From positions 3,932,012 through 3,996,011 of the forward strand of contig CM059623.1 in the NCBI GenBank assembly GCA_030435675.1: DNA of 64,000 bases, in the 5' to 3' direction. A program made the translations under genes and the position numbers. Shown one piece after another: positions 46,523 to 58,900 of this stretch. How positions within the stretch are numbered: position 1 is the first letter of the stretch; each line of letters begins with the position of its first letter. The notes under the pieces were generated by a model. It was not told the DNA's origin and did no database searches. It worked only from the letters and a program-made list of their open reading frames with translations. The DNA is from Steinernema hermaphroditum (Eukaryota > Nematoda > Chromadorea > Rhabditida > Steinernematidae).

Positions 46523-48080
46523 TGTCAACAACGACACAGTCCCCTCTACTAATACGGACGCATGGTATCACGACTTCCTACGTTTGTGTAAGTCCTATGT
46601 TTTGTTTTGACTAGTGCTGCACGGCTTCACGCTAACAGCGGTGGCATGTCATGAGTGAAGAAAGAGTGAAATGATATGTCTCCCAACCCCAAACTGTTTC
46701 AGCAGTTCTTCGCACGACTTGTCGCTCATCGCCGGGTTAAGTTATCAGCGACTACGCAACAAGGCAGATACGAGGGTGCGAAGAAGTAAAGAAAATGCGG
46801 ACCAATGCGTACGACGAACAAATGTCTCTGTCTCACTGTTTCTCCTTGAATTTTGTTTTAAATAAATTGTTGTTTTCCAAACAATTACAAAAGCTCAAAC
46901 TCTTCAAAGGTTGCAATGGATGATTTTTTGAGACGTCAAAGGTCAGATTGTGGGTACGCCTTGGATGTGCCTGTGGCTAACAGGGGAACCTCCCAAAGGT
47001 TGATCGGGCTGAAGTTTTTCACAGTTTCCAGGCTAGGTACAAAGCATCTTTGACCGCATGCGCTTAAAATGCTCGATTGACCTTCTTGACAAGGCGTTGG
47101 AACTACGACAACCCGGATGTTCAGGCCTTCTGGGAATCGGAGCGATCTTTGCGTCGGTAGTCAACAACTGAACTCATTTCTGACACTTATTCTTCTCAGG
47201 GCCTTCGGAGTTCGCATCTGGCATATATACCATGGCATACCACCATGAATTTTCCGCTTTCCAGGGAGATTGGGTAACCGATCATCACTGATCGGTACTG
47301 AAGGACCTCTTCTGCAATGAAAAGAGATTGTTCTTGATCTTTTACCCCACGCCTTTCTTTGTACATTTTATTTCGAAAATTGCTTCGTGCACGTGAGTCG
47401 GACTACATATACGAATCACACAAACAATGAGTATCCTTAAGCGCCTTAAGGGTCTTGGCGCGCCACGTGTCGCTGATGAAAATTCGATTTTTCCCTCAGC
47501 CGCCGAATGTTAATTACGTCTCGTCCACATATACACTCCGGCTTCTACATACCTCCTATTGCTTCGGCGCTGTTGTCAGGAGAGCACCTGCCGACAATCG
47601 AATCTACATAACAACGCGCGTTCTCAGAAAAATCAGCATTATGTCCATGAGGAAGTTGTTCGGGGCAACTGCCGTTTCATGCTCGCGTTTCTCTCGTTGG
47701 GGGCATGCAGGCCTTTTCGGAGACACTTTGTTTGTTCAGCTTTTTATTTCTGTTATAGAAACCAAGCGATCCTTCCTGTGGGCGCTTTTGCGCCTCTCAC
47801 TTTCGAGAGCACCGTGTGAATTCGTTATGCCACTTGAACGTTTGTTGTCCGTTGCCATTTCAAGAAGATGCATTAAGAAGGTACGCATTTCCACATCACT
47901 TTTCACAGGTGACTCGCTTGATTCGCAGAAGCTTTTGTAAGGGTCACTAAATGTGTGACAAAAAAGAGGACTTTACTGCTACTGTTGTAAGACCCTATTG
48001 GTGTAGTAATGTTTTAGACGTTTTCTAAGTTTCAAGTAATATAAAATAAAAACTAGAAGTCCCTGCTTAAAAGCAAAAAT

Positions 48081-48157
48081 TGTTGCCCCAGTGGGATTCG
48101 AACCCTCATTGAACGTATTCTGATCCAAAGAGCTAACCAATGCACTACATGTGCAAC
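48081..48157 (-). pseudogene. tRNA-like pseudogene
   Basis: Ends GTTGCAC/...GGCAACA mostly pair. An A box (TAGTGCATTGGTTAGC) and a perfect B box (GGTTCGAATCC) are present, but the anticodon stem cannot be formed, so no anticodon can be assigned. Confidence 0.55.
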
Positions 48158-48176
48158 ACTCTGGCCAGTTTATAAG

Positions 48177-48230
48177 GGAAATGGTGTAATGGCTAGCAGT
48201 ATAGATTGCGGGTTCTATTCCACTAGAGCT
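48177..48230 (+). pseudogene. tRNA-like fragment
   Basis: A box TGGTGTAATGG and a one-mismatch B box GGGTTCTATTCC are 30 nt apart, without acceptor pairing. It is a truncated tRNA-derived relic adjacent to the minus-strand one. Confidence 0.4.
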
Positions 48231-49740
48231 CTTCGTTTTTAAAACCATCACCAAACAAATTTTGTAATAACCTTTACATTTTGTACGGTCTCCACATAAA
48301 CGTCTTTTTAATTTCTTTCTATTTTCATCTTCCAAACACCATAAGAATTTGTCACGTCGCTCTTCCCATGTATTGTTTGCTATAATCGCAACAGAAAACC
48401 GTTGCCGTCACCGTCGCGTCACTATTGTTGCGTGCCGCCGCTGAGTCACTCCTACAGAAATTGGCCATTTGAACAACCGATCCTATTTGAACCGTTTCAT
48501 TTGCAATGCTTTTTGAGTATTGCTGACGGGCGTGTTCTATTTTCATCTTTTTCTATCAAGCATCAGGTAAAAACAGCGACTGGAACAAATGGCGCGCAAC
48601 ATCGAATAAGTCTAGATTTTGCTCTAAATGTAAGACCATTCATGTGTTTGTTTTTTGTAGAGATAGATGCCTAACCAAAGCTCAATGAACATATCTATAG
48701 AATTTAGGCTGCGAACGAGCGAAGTGAGTCTCAGATTCATTTCTGTGCATGGGTTAACATCCACGTTTGACGTAGGCTCATCCCTATTGACTTTAAGCCA
48801 GCCCTATAGTCTTAACATCTTTGCGCTTACAGAGTCCTATAGAGCTACTGGGAACATAAGTTGATACTATTCCATATAGAAGAGATCTTCACTTGTTCAA
48901 TTACGGTCTATCCAATCTAAATTCTATTTTCCACCTAGATGCATGGCCTTTTAGTAATTTCTTCGCGGTATTTCTGAGCTTAATTAGCCAAACAAATTTC
49001 TTTTGAAAACAACATCCAATTACTAGCGGTCTTCTATTCAGGTGGTCCCGTTCTGACTTGTATTCAGCTCATTTTAGTGACGTGGCGTATATGAAACGTT
49101 TCAATCCACGATGAAACGTTCGCTTTGCCGCAGTTGCTAGGCTGTTGCTTAGAAACTACCACGGATGGGTCCCGGCTGGCCGGTTTGCGTCATTCCATGC
49201 GGCGTTTCCACATGAAGTGCGCGGACCTTTATATCGGACTATAGTGGATTTTCATTTTTAGACGGCTTAGTGACACGGTGGCCCTAGTATATCCTTCTCT
49301 TTCGCGGAGAGATTAGTATAGAGTCACAAGTACTCTGACGAGTGCTAGACCGTTCAGATGGATGAGCTGACGTTCCCAGCGTGCCATTATTTATTCTGTT
49401 TCAGTCTATTTGCTTCCGTCAAAGAAGAAGGAATTGATGTTTGTTTCGAGAACATGCGTATCAGACGTTCTAAAATAGACCCCGTGACGCAAGGATGCTA
49501 AAATAGGGCTTATTCCAGAATGCTTTTTTTATTTCTATCCTATCTCGGGGAATCTCCTAGTCTAGAAGATTATGTTCAAGGTCTGATTTCTGGCCTTTTT
49601 TCCTTGTTCGATGTCGAAATTGTTCGAAAGTTCGAACAATCTGTTGTTAATGCGTATTATTCGCATTTTCATGCCTATTTAAATAAAAGAACTGCTACAG
49701 ATCTTTCTTAAAGGTCGTTCTTTGTGTATATATAACATTT

Positions 49741-49822
49741 TGACAAGAGTGGGATTCGAACCCACGCCTCCGAAGAGACTGGTGCCTTAAACCAGCACCT
49801 TAGATCGCTCGGCCATCTCGCC
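49741..49822 (-). tRNA. tRNA-Leu(AAG)
   Basis: An 82-nt class II tRNA on the minus strand. The acceptor GGCGAGA pairs with TCTTGTC (two G-U). Anticodon stem CTGGT/ACCAG with loop TTAAGGC gives AAG. A long variable arm (TCTCTTCGGAGG) and T loop TTCGAAT are present. Discriminator A. Confidence 0.93.
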
Positions 49823-50234
49823 TGCGATCTCCTAACCGGTCATTTTCGATAAGATGGTACTTTCCTCTTTTTAAGCGTAGGCTGTTGCGATCTGCCTTTA
49901 TTCTTTTCGACTTTTGTTCTCGTGTCTTAGTTACGTGATGCTGATCTTAACAACACATACATGGTCATGTCCACTCTTCTCCCTTTTTTCGTTATTTGCA
50001 CGTTTACAAAGCCACTTAACTGATCTCAAAATTTCCACAAAAGCCCTTGTTTCAATAAGTTATGTTTATACAGAGCGGCCAAAAAAGGGGGAATCAAGAC
50101 CACGGATGTGCGGAAATAAAATTTAATAAAAAGGAAGCGCTTCTGTCTAGATTCAAGACAGAATCCTAGAATGCTATTTCTATGAGCATCCAGACGTAGG
50201 ATCACCGGTCGGTTTCTTTCGTTTTTCGACCCGT
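49823..50234. other. Intergenic spacer
   Basis: Between tRNA-Leu and the retrotransposon; nothing recognised. Confidence 0.5.
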
Positions 50235-50245
50235 CTCACATAGTT

Positions 50246-53200
50246 GATTCTTTAGTTTAGTTGATTCCCGTTTTCGACACGGTGCGGAGCGGTCGGTCGG
50301 CGTTTCACGCTCCCGCCCTCGGCCGTGAAGATTGGTTTTCCTCGATCCAGAAGCCTTGGGAAAGCAGGATCGAGTAATGTCCCACCCCCAACTACCACGG
50401 ATGGCGATTGGAACACTCAACGTGCGACGTCTCGCCACAGCCGAACGACTAGTGGAACTACAAGCCGAACTGAAGGAGATCAACATGGACGTCCTGGCGC
50501 TAACAGAACTCAGATGGAGAGGCTGCGGAGCACTGGACTTGACGGATTCGGAGTTTATCTTCTACTACGCAGGACCAGAAGACAGCACTGAAGCCTCCGG
50601 CACTGGATTTCTGCTCAACCGAAGATTCAAGTCGCATTTCCGCCAGTTTCGACGTGTAGGACCACGAATATCGCTGTTGGATCTCCAGTTTGGTCAACAC
50701 CTCCTGTGCCTCTTCTCTGTATACGCGCCGCCAACTGGATTCCGAAGCACTGAAGAAACCGATGAAGGTGATGATGATGAAGAAGACGCATACGAAGAGT
50801 TGTTGGAAATGATCCGGGCGGAACTACGGTCTGTTGGCATGCCTGGTTGGGAAAGGGATGCCATCAGCTCCGGAACAGGTGTAATCGCTCGAGGAATGCG
50901 GGTGCACCCCGTTCTGCTTGGTGATCTAAACGCAAAAATGGGCAGAAGAACGGATGAAGAAGAAGTTGCCATCGGAAACTTTGGCTACGGCGACCGAAAC
51001 TGGCGTGGGCAGCTTCTGGTGGACCTCTGCGAGGACTTCAAGCTACGATCGGTGAACTCGGACTTCAAGGCCAGACCAGGACGGAAGTGGACGTGGATGT
51101 CGCCAGATAGAAGAACGCGTAACTGCATCGACTACATCTTGGCGCCACGCTCCATCGGCTTCTCAAGCTCCTCCGTTCTTGGATCACACAACGCTGGGTC
51201 CGACCATCGTATCGTCCGCGCGATCATCCAGTCATCGACATCGTCAGCCAGAAGGGAGCCGCCGATCCTGAAGGACAGAAAACGTCTAAACCAAGATATG
51301 TTCAAGATGGTGACAGCTGCTAACCCACCGATGATCAACCCCGATTCGCCAAATGCGTATACGGACTTGGTGAAGTACATCCAGGAAGCTGCCGAGTTCG
51401 CTGAAGAGCCCGAAGTGAAGAAAGGCCGACTGACGCCAAGTACCGTCGCTCTCCTGCAGCAACGCCGCGATCTCCGATGCCAACAATCAACCATGGCCGA
51501 TAGAATCGCTTTCGCAGAACTAAACAAGCTTGTTAGACGCGAAATGCGAAAGGATATCAACAAACATCACTGTCAGCTGGTTGAAGAAGCGGTAAAGAAC
51601 TCGAAGGGCTTGAGGAAGGTGCAAGGCACGGTGGCTACTGGAAGAAGAAGGATAATCCAGCTTCAAGATCGCGACGGTATCCTCCGTTCGACGACGACGC
51701 AACTCCGCCGGATCGTACAGAACTTCTACGAAGACCTCTACGCCTCCAGCGTGCACGTCGAGCGAGAGGCCCAGCCGGAAACCGAAGATTGCATGGAGTT
51801 CCTGGAAGCCGAAGTTGAAGAAGCTCTGCGGAAGATGAAGACCGGAAGAAGTCCTGAAATTGACAAGGTTACGGTGGAGATGCTCAAGCTAGGCAAGAGT
51901 ACCTTTCTCCGCCCTCTGACAGCAATGTTCAATCGATGCCTGAGGATCTGCGAAGCACCCGCGAAGCTGGCTGACTCGTCGACGGTGTTGCTGTTCAAGA
52001 AGGGAGATCCGTTTCTTATCAAGAACTACCGCCCGATCTCCTTGCTCTCCGTAATCTACAAGTTGTTGACGAAAGTCATCACGAAACGGATTGAGTTCAC
52101 CTTGGACAACGCGCAAACACCAGAACAAGCAGGATTTCGAAAGAACTACTCGACGGTCGATCATCTGCAAGCACTCACTCAATCAGCTAATGGAGAAGAC
52201 CAGAGAATACCGGGTTCCAGTTTTCATCGCTTTCATTGATTACGAAAAAGCCTTCGACTCTGTTGAAGCTAACGCAGTTTGGAACGCTGTTCAGCGACAA
52301 GGAGTGCCGAAGCCTACCACCGATTTGCTGCAGAAGCTCTACGACGAAGCCGCGTCTCAAGTCACGATCGAAGGAGACCGAGTTCCGATCGAAATTCGAC
52401 GAGGAGTGCGGCAAGGAGACTGCATAAGTCCGAAGTTGTTCACAGCAGTACTTGAAGAAGTATTCCGAGAACTGGAATGGGATAACTACGGATTAAATGT
52501 GAACGGCAGAAAGCTGACAAACCTCCGGTTCGCTGACGACGTTGTCCTGATCGCGAAGAAAAAAGAAGAGCTCCAGACGATGATTGAAGAGTTGAACGAA
52601 GCGTCGCTCAAATGCGGACTGAAGATGAACAAGGCGAAGACGAAGATCCTAGCCACCGATGAAACGACGATCCGCCTAAATGGAGAAGAAATAAAACAAG
52701 TTGAAGCGTTCATTTACCTCGGGCAGGAAGTACGACTCGTGCGAAACCACGCGAAAGAAGTCGCCCGCCGAATCCGTTGCGGATGGAGCGTGTTCCGGCG
52801 ATACCAAGAGTTCCTGACTTCGAAGACAGTGCAGATGCGGTGGAAACGACGCCTGCACGACCAGTGCATTCTCCCGGCAATGCTGTATGGATGCGAGACA
52901 TGGGCGTTGACACAGACAGCGCAGCGGAAGCTTGCAGCCGGCCAGCGACGGATGGAACGCAGGGTCGTCGGTGTGAGACTCCTCGATAAGAAGAGCAACG
53001 ACTGGTTGCGAGGAGTTACGAAGTTCACCGACGTCGTGGAAGCCGCAAAGAAGCGCAAATGGAACTACGCTTGGAAGCTCGCCAATGAATCACCAGAAAA
53101 ATGGTCGCGTCAACTGGAAGAATGGCGTCCACCAGTAAGAAGACCACTCGGAAGGCCGCGGACAAGATGGCGAGATGACTTTGTGAAGAAACTCGGCACC

Positions 53201-53311
53201 ACAAGATGGCAGCAGCGCGCCCGAGAAGAATTGCGTCCAGAGTGGGCAAATAATGGGGTGTGACACATTGTATCAATGTTGATTTCACAAAATAAACTTG
53301 AAACTTGAAAA
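50246..53311 (+). mobile_element. Full-length RTE-clade non-LTR retrotransposon with 11-bp target duplication
   Basis: An element of 3.07 kb flanked by the direct repeat CTCACATAGTT (50235-50245 and 53312-53322). A short 5' UTR precedes an endonuclease-plus-reverse-transcriptase coding region and a very short 3' UTR ending AAATAAACTTG followed by a repeated AAACTTG-type tail. Length, single-polyprotein layout, apurinic-type endonuclease and short simple-repeat tail fit the RTE clade. One frameshift disables it, but sequence and duplication are otherwise fresh, so insertion is recent. Confidence 0.92.
50377..53263 (+). pseudogene. RTE endonuclease-reverse transcriptase, one frameshift
   Basis: The first frame starts at ATG 50377 (MSHPQLPRMAIGTLNVR) and stays open to the stop at 52237-52239. 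The second continues the homology from about 52180 to TGA 53261-53263, in another frame. The endonuclease motifs are visible: DVLALTELRW, LLGDLNAKMG, RTRNCIDYIL and SDHRIV. Reverse transcriptase motifs follow: NYRPISLLSVIYKLL, then after the shift FIDYEKAFDSV, GVRQGDCISPKLF and the catalytic FADDVVLIA. A C-terminal basic region has GRPRTRWRDDF. The break lies between the QAGFRKNYSTVDHL block and the FIDYEKAFD block. No other stop codon was noticed, so this copy was probably active until recently or differs by a sequencing error. Confidence 0.9.
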
Positions 53312-53322
53312 CTCACATAGTT

Positions 53323-54387
53323 ATGATGATCATGGAAATGACATTGCCGACTTCTGCTTAGAAGCGCTTTTTGGGCCACCCTGTATATGCACACAAATGC
53401 CCGTGGAAGCAAAAATACGGTCCGAAAAAATCCGAAATCAAATCCATCAGGACCGTGTTATTTACTATGGTTAACGGATGTCAAAGAAAAGGGAATATTC
53501 CCACGATGTCACGATAACAGTACTTGTGACTCATGTGACCACTGAGTCTCAAAATCGCTACAAATGACCAACTCTTTGATGAACAGATTTGCAATTTGAA
53601 ACGAAGAATCAGGTTGTTTGCCCTATTTTTTAGCAACGAAGAACCTGAAAAGTGAACGAAACCAGTCGGATAGCCCATGTGATGACGCTTCGTCCTGTGT
53701 CATCGCTGATGTCACGGAGCGATGATGTGCTTGTGAATCTGTAAATGCTATTCTCCATTTCCTTTTTGTATCGATTCGAAAATGGTTGAGGTGGCCGTGT
53801 TTAGACTGTGTGCTTCTGACTGTTGTCATGACATTGTGGGAATATTCCCTTTCCTGTGCGCTATGGGAAGGCGTAAATGTGTGGCGGTTCCAGTGTGTTG
53901 CCGCTTTGGTGGCTTGTTTTCGATTTCGACTCAATAAGGGATCGAATTCAGTGTTCTCCATAACTCACTTTTCAGACTGGAATATGCTATCTTTATCAGA
54001 ACGGACCTTATGTCCATTCTGATTACTTATGTCCATGTATTACTTTTTGGGACTATATGTATAAGGGATAAGTACAAAAATGTAGAACCTGCCTGCTATT
54101 GCAATTACCTCAACAAACTCCCATCAATGACTCACCCTAACATCTCAAACCTCACCATCGAGTGCAACTTTTTACCGAAAAACCACCTCGAGAGCAGGTC
54201 GTCCTGACATCACTCACTATCTAAATATTTGTCCAAGTGGCGCGCCCCGAGATCTCTTCCAATTTTCCGCGCTTATCACCACCGCTTTGTGGTCCTAGGA
54301 CGTATCACTGATGTCGAACTTCAAACCTTCACATGCCTATTCTCGTTACAGATTGGCTGAAGCTCTTGCCTGACAACCTGCTCAAAA
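53323..54387. other. Intergenic spacer
   Basis: Upstream of the claudin-like gene; no domain-bearing frame and no repeat recognised. Confidence 0.45.
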
Positions 54388-55284
54388 ATGTGTCTTTGCT
54401 CGTTCTTGGGCCAAATCGTCTATGGCGCACTGATGGTCATCGCTTTGGGCCTTACCTTGGTGGCCATTCTCACACCCGGTAAGTGCAGAAAAGTGAAAAT
54501 TGCAACGTTTCTATACCTGGAGGTTCGTATTGATCAGATGTATGCGAGGGAGAGCATCTAGAAGGATTATGTAAGAAAACATCCCTGCGAGAAAATATCA
54601 AGTGGAAGAAATATGGGGAAAAGTTGCCTAGATAGGTGGCTTTAATTCAAGACATCTTTCGCTAATTAAAGACACAAAAACTTTAGGTTGGCAGCAGCTG
54701 AAGGAGACCAACGTGCAGAACACGGAACAGCTGAAAAACACGAACATCGGCCTCTTGTTCTGTCGAGCGCCGGGTGCCGAAGGCGCTTCGAATAGTGGAT
54801 CGACTAGTGGCGACTACTGCCAGCAGTGGTGGGAGAACCAGCCACCGAAGATGAAGGCAGTCATCGCCTGCATGGTTCTCGCGATTCTCGTTGAGGTCGC
54901 CGCCATCATCTGGACCATTGTCACAATTTGTGCTTGCTGTTGCAAGGTAGAAACCTCTCCTCTGAGATCCCTAAAGTAACCCAACTTCTTCATTCCAGTC
55001 GTGCTTGATCCATCCCCTTCCCGCACTCGCCTTCGTCGCCGGCGTTCTTCTTGCCATCGCTGTCGGAATCTACGGTGTCAGTCACAGAGACAGTATCGGT
55101 TAGCAAGAGAACCCACTGCCTACGGTCACCCCTGACTCTTTCAGTTTCTGTGAATGACGCTCAGCACGAAATGGTCGGCTCCATCTCCTACAGTTTCTAT
55201 CTGGCCTGCGGAGCCTTAGCCGCCTGTATCGCCGACATCGTCGTTGGCATCCTCACCGTCACTCTCGCCCAGTCTTGCCTCTGA
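54388..55284 (+). CDS. Four-helix claudin/PMP22-like membrane protein
   Basis: Exons 54388-54478, 54687-54946, 54999-55098 and 55145-55284 join in phase to 196 residues. Topology is that of the claudin/PMP22/Clc-like superfamily: TM1 at about 10-29 (LMVIALGLTLVAIL) followed by TPGW, a 60-residue extracellular loop with a cysteine pair (LLFCRAP ... GDYCQQWWE), TM2 (VIACMVLAILVEVAAIIW), a cysteine cluster (CACCCK), TM3 (LAFVAGVLLAIAVGIYGV), a short loop, and TM4 (ACGALAACIADIVVGIL). Such proteins form or regulate epithelial junctions and the cell cortex at the plasma membrane. Family membership rests on topology and the tryptophan/cysteine pattern. It converges with the condensin gene. Confidence 0.75.
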
Positions 55285-55574
55285 AGAACATGTGCATTCC
55301 TGTACATATTGCCAAAACGTGCCGGTGATAGCAATCTGTGATAGAGTATTGTGTCGGAGAAATAATATGTCTATGTTGTTTTCGAAATACCACAATTGTT
55401 CAATTCGTGTCATATAGGACCGCAGCATCGAAGTGTTGCGACTCTTCCTCACTAATTCATTTCTATAGTAACCAGGACAACCCTATACTACTGGACATCT
55501 ACAGAATGAATATCATGGCCTGTGGTGCTCTATCAGTATCAAAGGCATAGCGACAGTGAACCGCTCAATCCCAA

Positions 55575-55635
55575 ACGCCTGTGTGGCTCATTGCGAACGT
55601 CTTTGATTTGTAATCAGTTTCGTATTTCGTTTCCG
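55575..55635 (-). repeat. Dispersed repeat family R, minus-strand fragment
   Basis: On the minus strand ACAAATCA...ACGTTCGCAATGAGCCACAC matches the 3' part of the copies at 17870 and 29355. It lies in the gap between two convergent genes. Confidence 0.5.
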
Positions 55636-55908
55636 ACGCTCCAGTGCATAATCCAGAAAGTGTAGTGTCGGCTACTGCAGGTTACAACATGTTCACAATC
55701 CGATGAATGGCTTGAATAACAGCAAGTTCTATTTCGGCCTCAAACGATTTGACCACATCAGCCAAGTCGGGTTCTTCGAATCACGATTTTATCGGAACCA
55801 CAACCCCAAATCCAGCCGACTACCACACCTCCACAACAATAGGAAAGACAAAGCAAGTAGCAACAGACAGCTTTTACTTCCTCGTTACATCGTACAACAG
55901 TAGCATTT

Positions 55909-58900
55909 CTAGTAGTAGCAACAGTTCTCCTTCGCGCAGCGGATGTCAAACAAGAGTTCAGCCTTCACCTGCCGGTCATTGGCAAAAAATGTGTCCACTT
56001 GCTCTTCGTAGTCACCAACGAGCACCCTGAATGATGATGTTCGAACGAATGCAATGAACCACATCAGTCTTACATGAAGGCCTTCATAACTAATTCCAAG
56101 ATCGGCGAGCGCTTTTCAGTCAAGAATCCGCGGAGACTCAGCATACCGGGAATGATCATCTCTCCAATTCCCACTCGCAGGCAGCGCGCTCTCTCCGCAC
56201 TGAATCTCACTTCATTCTGGGTCGGCAGCGCTGCGTCATCTGCTGCTTCCTCATCATCGTCTTTCTGTTTCTTTTGAATCACACTGTGCATTCGGAATTC
56301 TGCGCAGCACATGACCTATAAAGAACACAAACATAAGACAGCGGTGATAGTAAGGTGCTTACGTTCAAGCTGTCGACGAGCACACTTTCGAAGGCCTTCT
56401 TCTTATAGTCCATGGTGCCATCGCTGATCGGTTGGGCCACCTCGATGATGAGTCGCGCCCAAACCGCGAATCTCTGGATGTCGTTCATCGCTCCCAGCTG
56501 TAAAAGATGATTATTTCACATGAGGAAGATGAGATAGTACCATGAATCTGTAGAGACGCATTCTGCGAACGAAGTTCTCTTGCCCTTGGAGATTCGACTT
56601 CATGTGCTCGTGGACGTAGGCCTTGTCTTTCTTCTTCTCCAACTCGTGCAGCTCCCCTAAGCAACGATGATATATGAAGTTAGATAGTAGATCGACTCAC
56701 TCTCTTCAGATGTCATGTGACGGTTGTCGATCCCATTGAAGTAGAAAACGCACTGCACGAAGTGGTGGAAGAACATTTCCGGGAACTGCACGAGAAGGAC
56801 TTCGACGAGGCAGAAGTTAAGGTAGTCCCGAATACTCTTGTTGTCATCGATAAGGGCACCAATCAGCTTATAAAGAATCTAAAAAACATCGATTTTCATA
56901 AGCAGTATCATCGCATCTTACTTGTCCTTCGCATTTAAGGTACTGCTCTTTGATCAGGATCGTCAGCAGAGTGATCGTCTGCTGGCGAACGAAAACAGAC
57001 GCATCTGTGAGGCACAATGCCATCACAGTGCTGTAACGATCCACCATGAGTGTGTAGCGGACGCACAGATCTGCGATGCCAACGATCAAGTTGTTGCGGA
57101 CAATATGATCGCGGTTGTTGCGAAGTTCTCTCGCGAACACAGGAATGACCTCCTTAGCCAGCTTTTCATTCTGAAAAAAACTAGCTACATTAGTTTTAGT
57201 GTCATTCTAGTGTCGTTACCTGAAGGCAGATACGGCACAAGGCCACTGCGCACGCCGCTCGAACTCGTCTTGTCGTCAAAGTGCCTAACTGTCGATGTTC
57301 GCGAAGGAAGACCTGCGTAGCCTGAGACTGCGGCTCACTCGGACGCACTGGAGACATCACCATGTTTGCGCGGACATTGCTCACGGGCTCTTCATTTTCT
57401 AAATAATGTGTTTAAGACTATTGTATACGTGCATAACTCTTACCCGAGAAGGCATACTCAGAGGCGAAGATGTACTTAAACACCTTAGCCAGCTTATCAG
57501 TGCATGATTTCGGCTCGTACTGCACACATTCGCCAACGATCTGCAGCATGGAAACAACCGTCTCTTCGTTCAGGTCTTCTGGGAGGATCGTTGGCGCTGG
57601 CGCTGATGCTGGGGCAGTCGGCTGCGAGACTCCTTCGCTCGATAACACTTCTCCACCGAACGGCAATTCACTGAGCGGCCTACCGTACACCGCTTCGCAG
57701 ACGGCGTGTGAGACCATCGTGACGAGGCGCTTGCAAAACTGGAGAAAGTTCTTGTGTCCCTTGGCTTCTTCTCCGATGGCGTCATTGAGCTTCGCGTACA
57801 GATAGAACACAGCAGGGATATTATGCGCTTTAATACCGAAGCGGACAATACGAGCCTTCAGATCTTGCATCAATGTGTCTCGGTCGTGCTGCTTAAGTTT
57901 GGTACAAGACTCGACAAGCACGTTAATGACGTAAGTTGGCACCAGAGTCTTGTGCATTTCTTGGTCAAGAGTAAGCCAATACTCAAACGCCACCTTTGCT
58001 TCAACCGGGAAAATCTTGGCCAGCAACGAGAGTACCAACCAAACTGGTTGGCTTTTGGATGGGTCTTCGGCAAAACACAACATCGACTTGACCAGCGACT
58101 TTGGAAGCAAACCCTGGTCCAATAACGCTCTCATGGCACGATAGAGAAGGCGTCGCAAATTGAAGTCTGCTTCAATGTCGGACAAGACCATCCACACGAA
58201 TTCGTTTGGTGACGTTGAGTTCAATTCCGCGAATATGGTGTCCTGAAAACATGTCCGATGACACCCCGTAAATGGAAGATCCCTATGTACCATGAAGATC
58301 TTGGAAGCCATTTGCTGGACACTCTGCTCCCGGTCAATCAGCAAGGGCATCACGGATTCCAGCCAAGTCGTGCGGATAACTTCAGAGCCTGGATTCAGCT
58401 TGTAGACTTCACTAAGCGTCTCTGCAGCCTGCTTTCGGACAGAAATGACCATATCTCTCGTCGAATCCTAAAAAATGAGGTCAAAATCAAGAACGCAAAA
58501 TTAATTTTCATACAGCCATTTCATTCAACATGTACTTTATGAGGTCCGGATCTTCGATGGAAGGGAACAGGTGTCCGAGAGCGACCAGAGCCGACTTGCG
58601 CACAGCAACCTTCTCGTCATCGCATTTGTGCAGCAATATTAAGAGCAACGGCGATGGATATTTCTGTCCTGTTGTCGCTTCTTTCCTGCGGTGCTCTTCA
58701 AGGTCAGAGTTGTCGGCGCAGATCTTCTGAATGAGCTCGAGCTTCTGCGCATCTCTCAGGAGGTCACCGAGGTGCAGCACCGCCCTGGCTCGAATGGACG
58801 ATGACTTGTCATACACAGCTTCGAGAAGGATATCCACTGGGCCTCGGACCGCGTCCATGCGGGGAGGGGGTGACTCCTGTCGCTTATTCGGCTGCCGCTT

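Larger units (their letters stand above)
46523..49740. other. Intergenic spacer with tRNA relics
   Basis: No protein gene is supported. The longest frame (47455-47940, plus) lacks domains and codon bias. Two tRNA-like units lie at 48081-48157 (minus) and 48177-48230 (plus). The remainder is AT-rich unique-looking DNA. Confidence 0.45.

Noticed and set aside
47455..47940. A 161-codon plus-strand frame
   Set aside because: No domain, no splice context, and composition of non-coding DNA.
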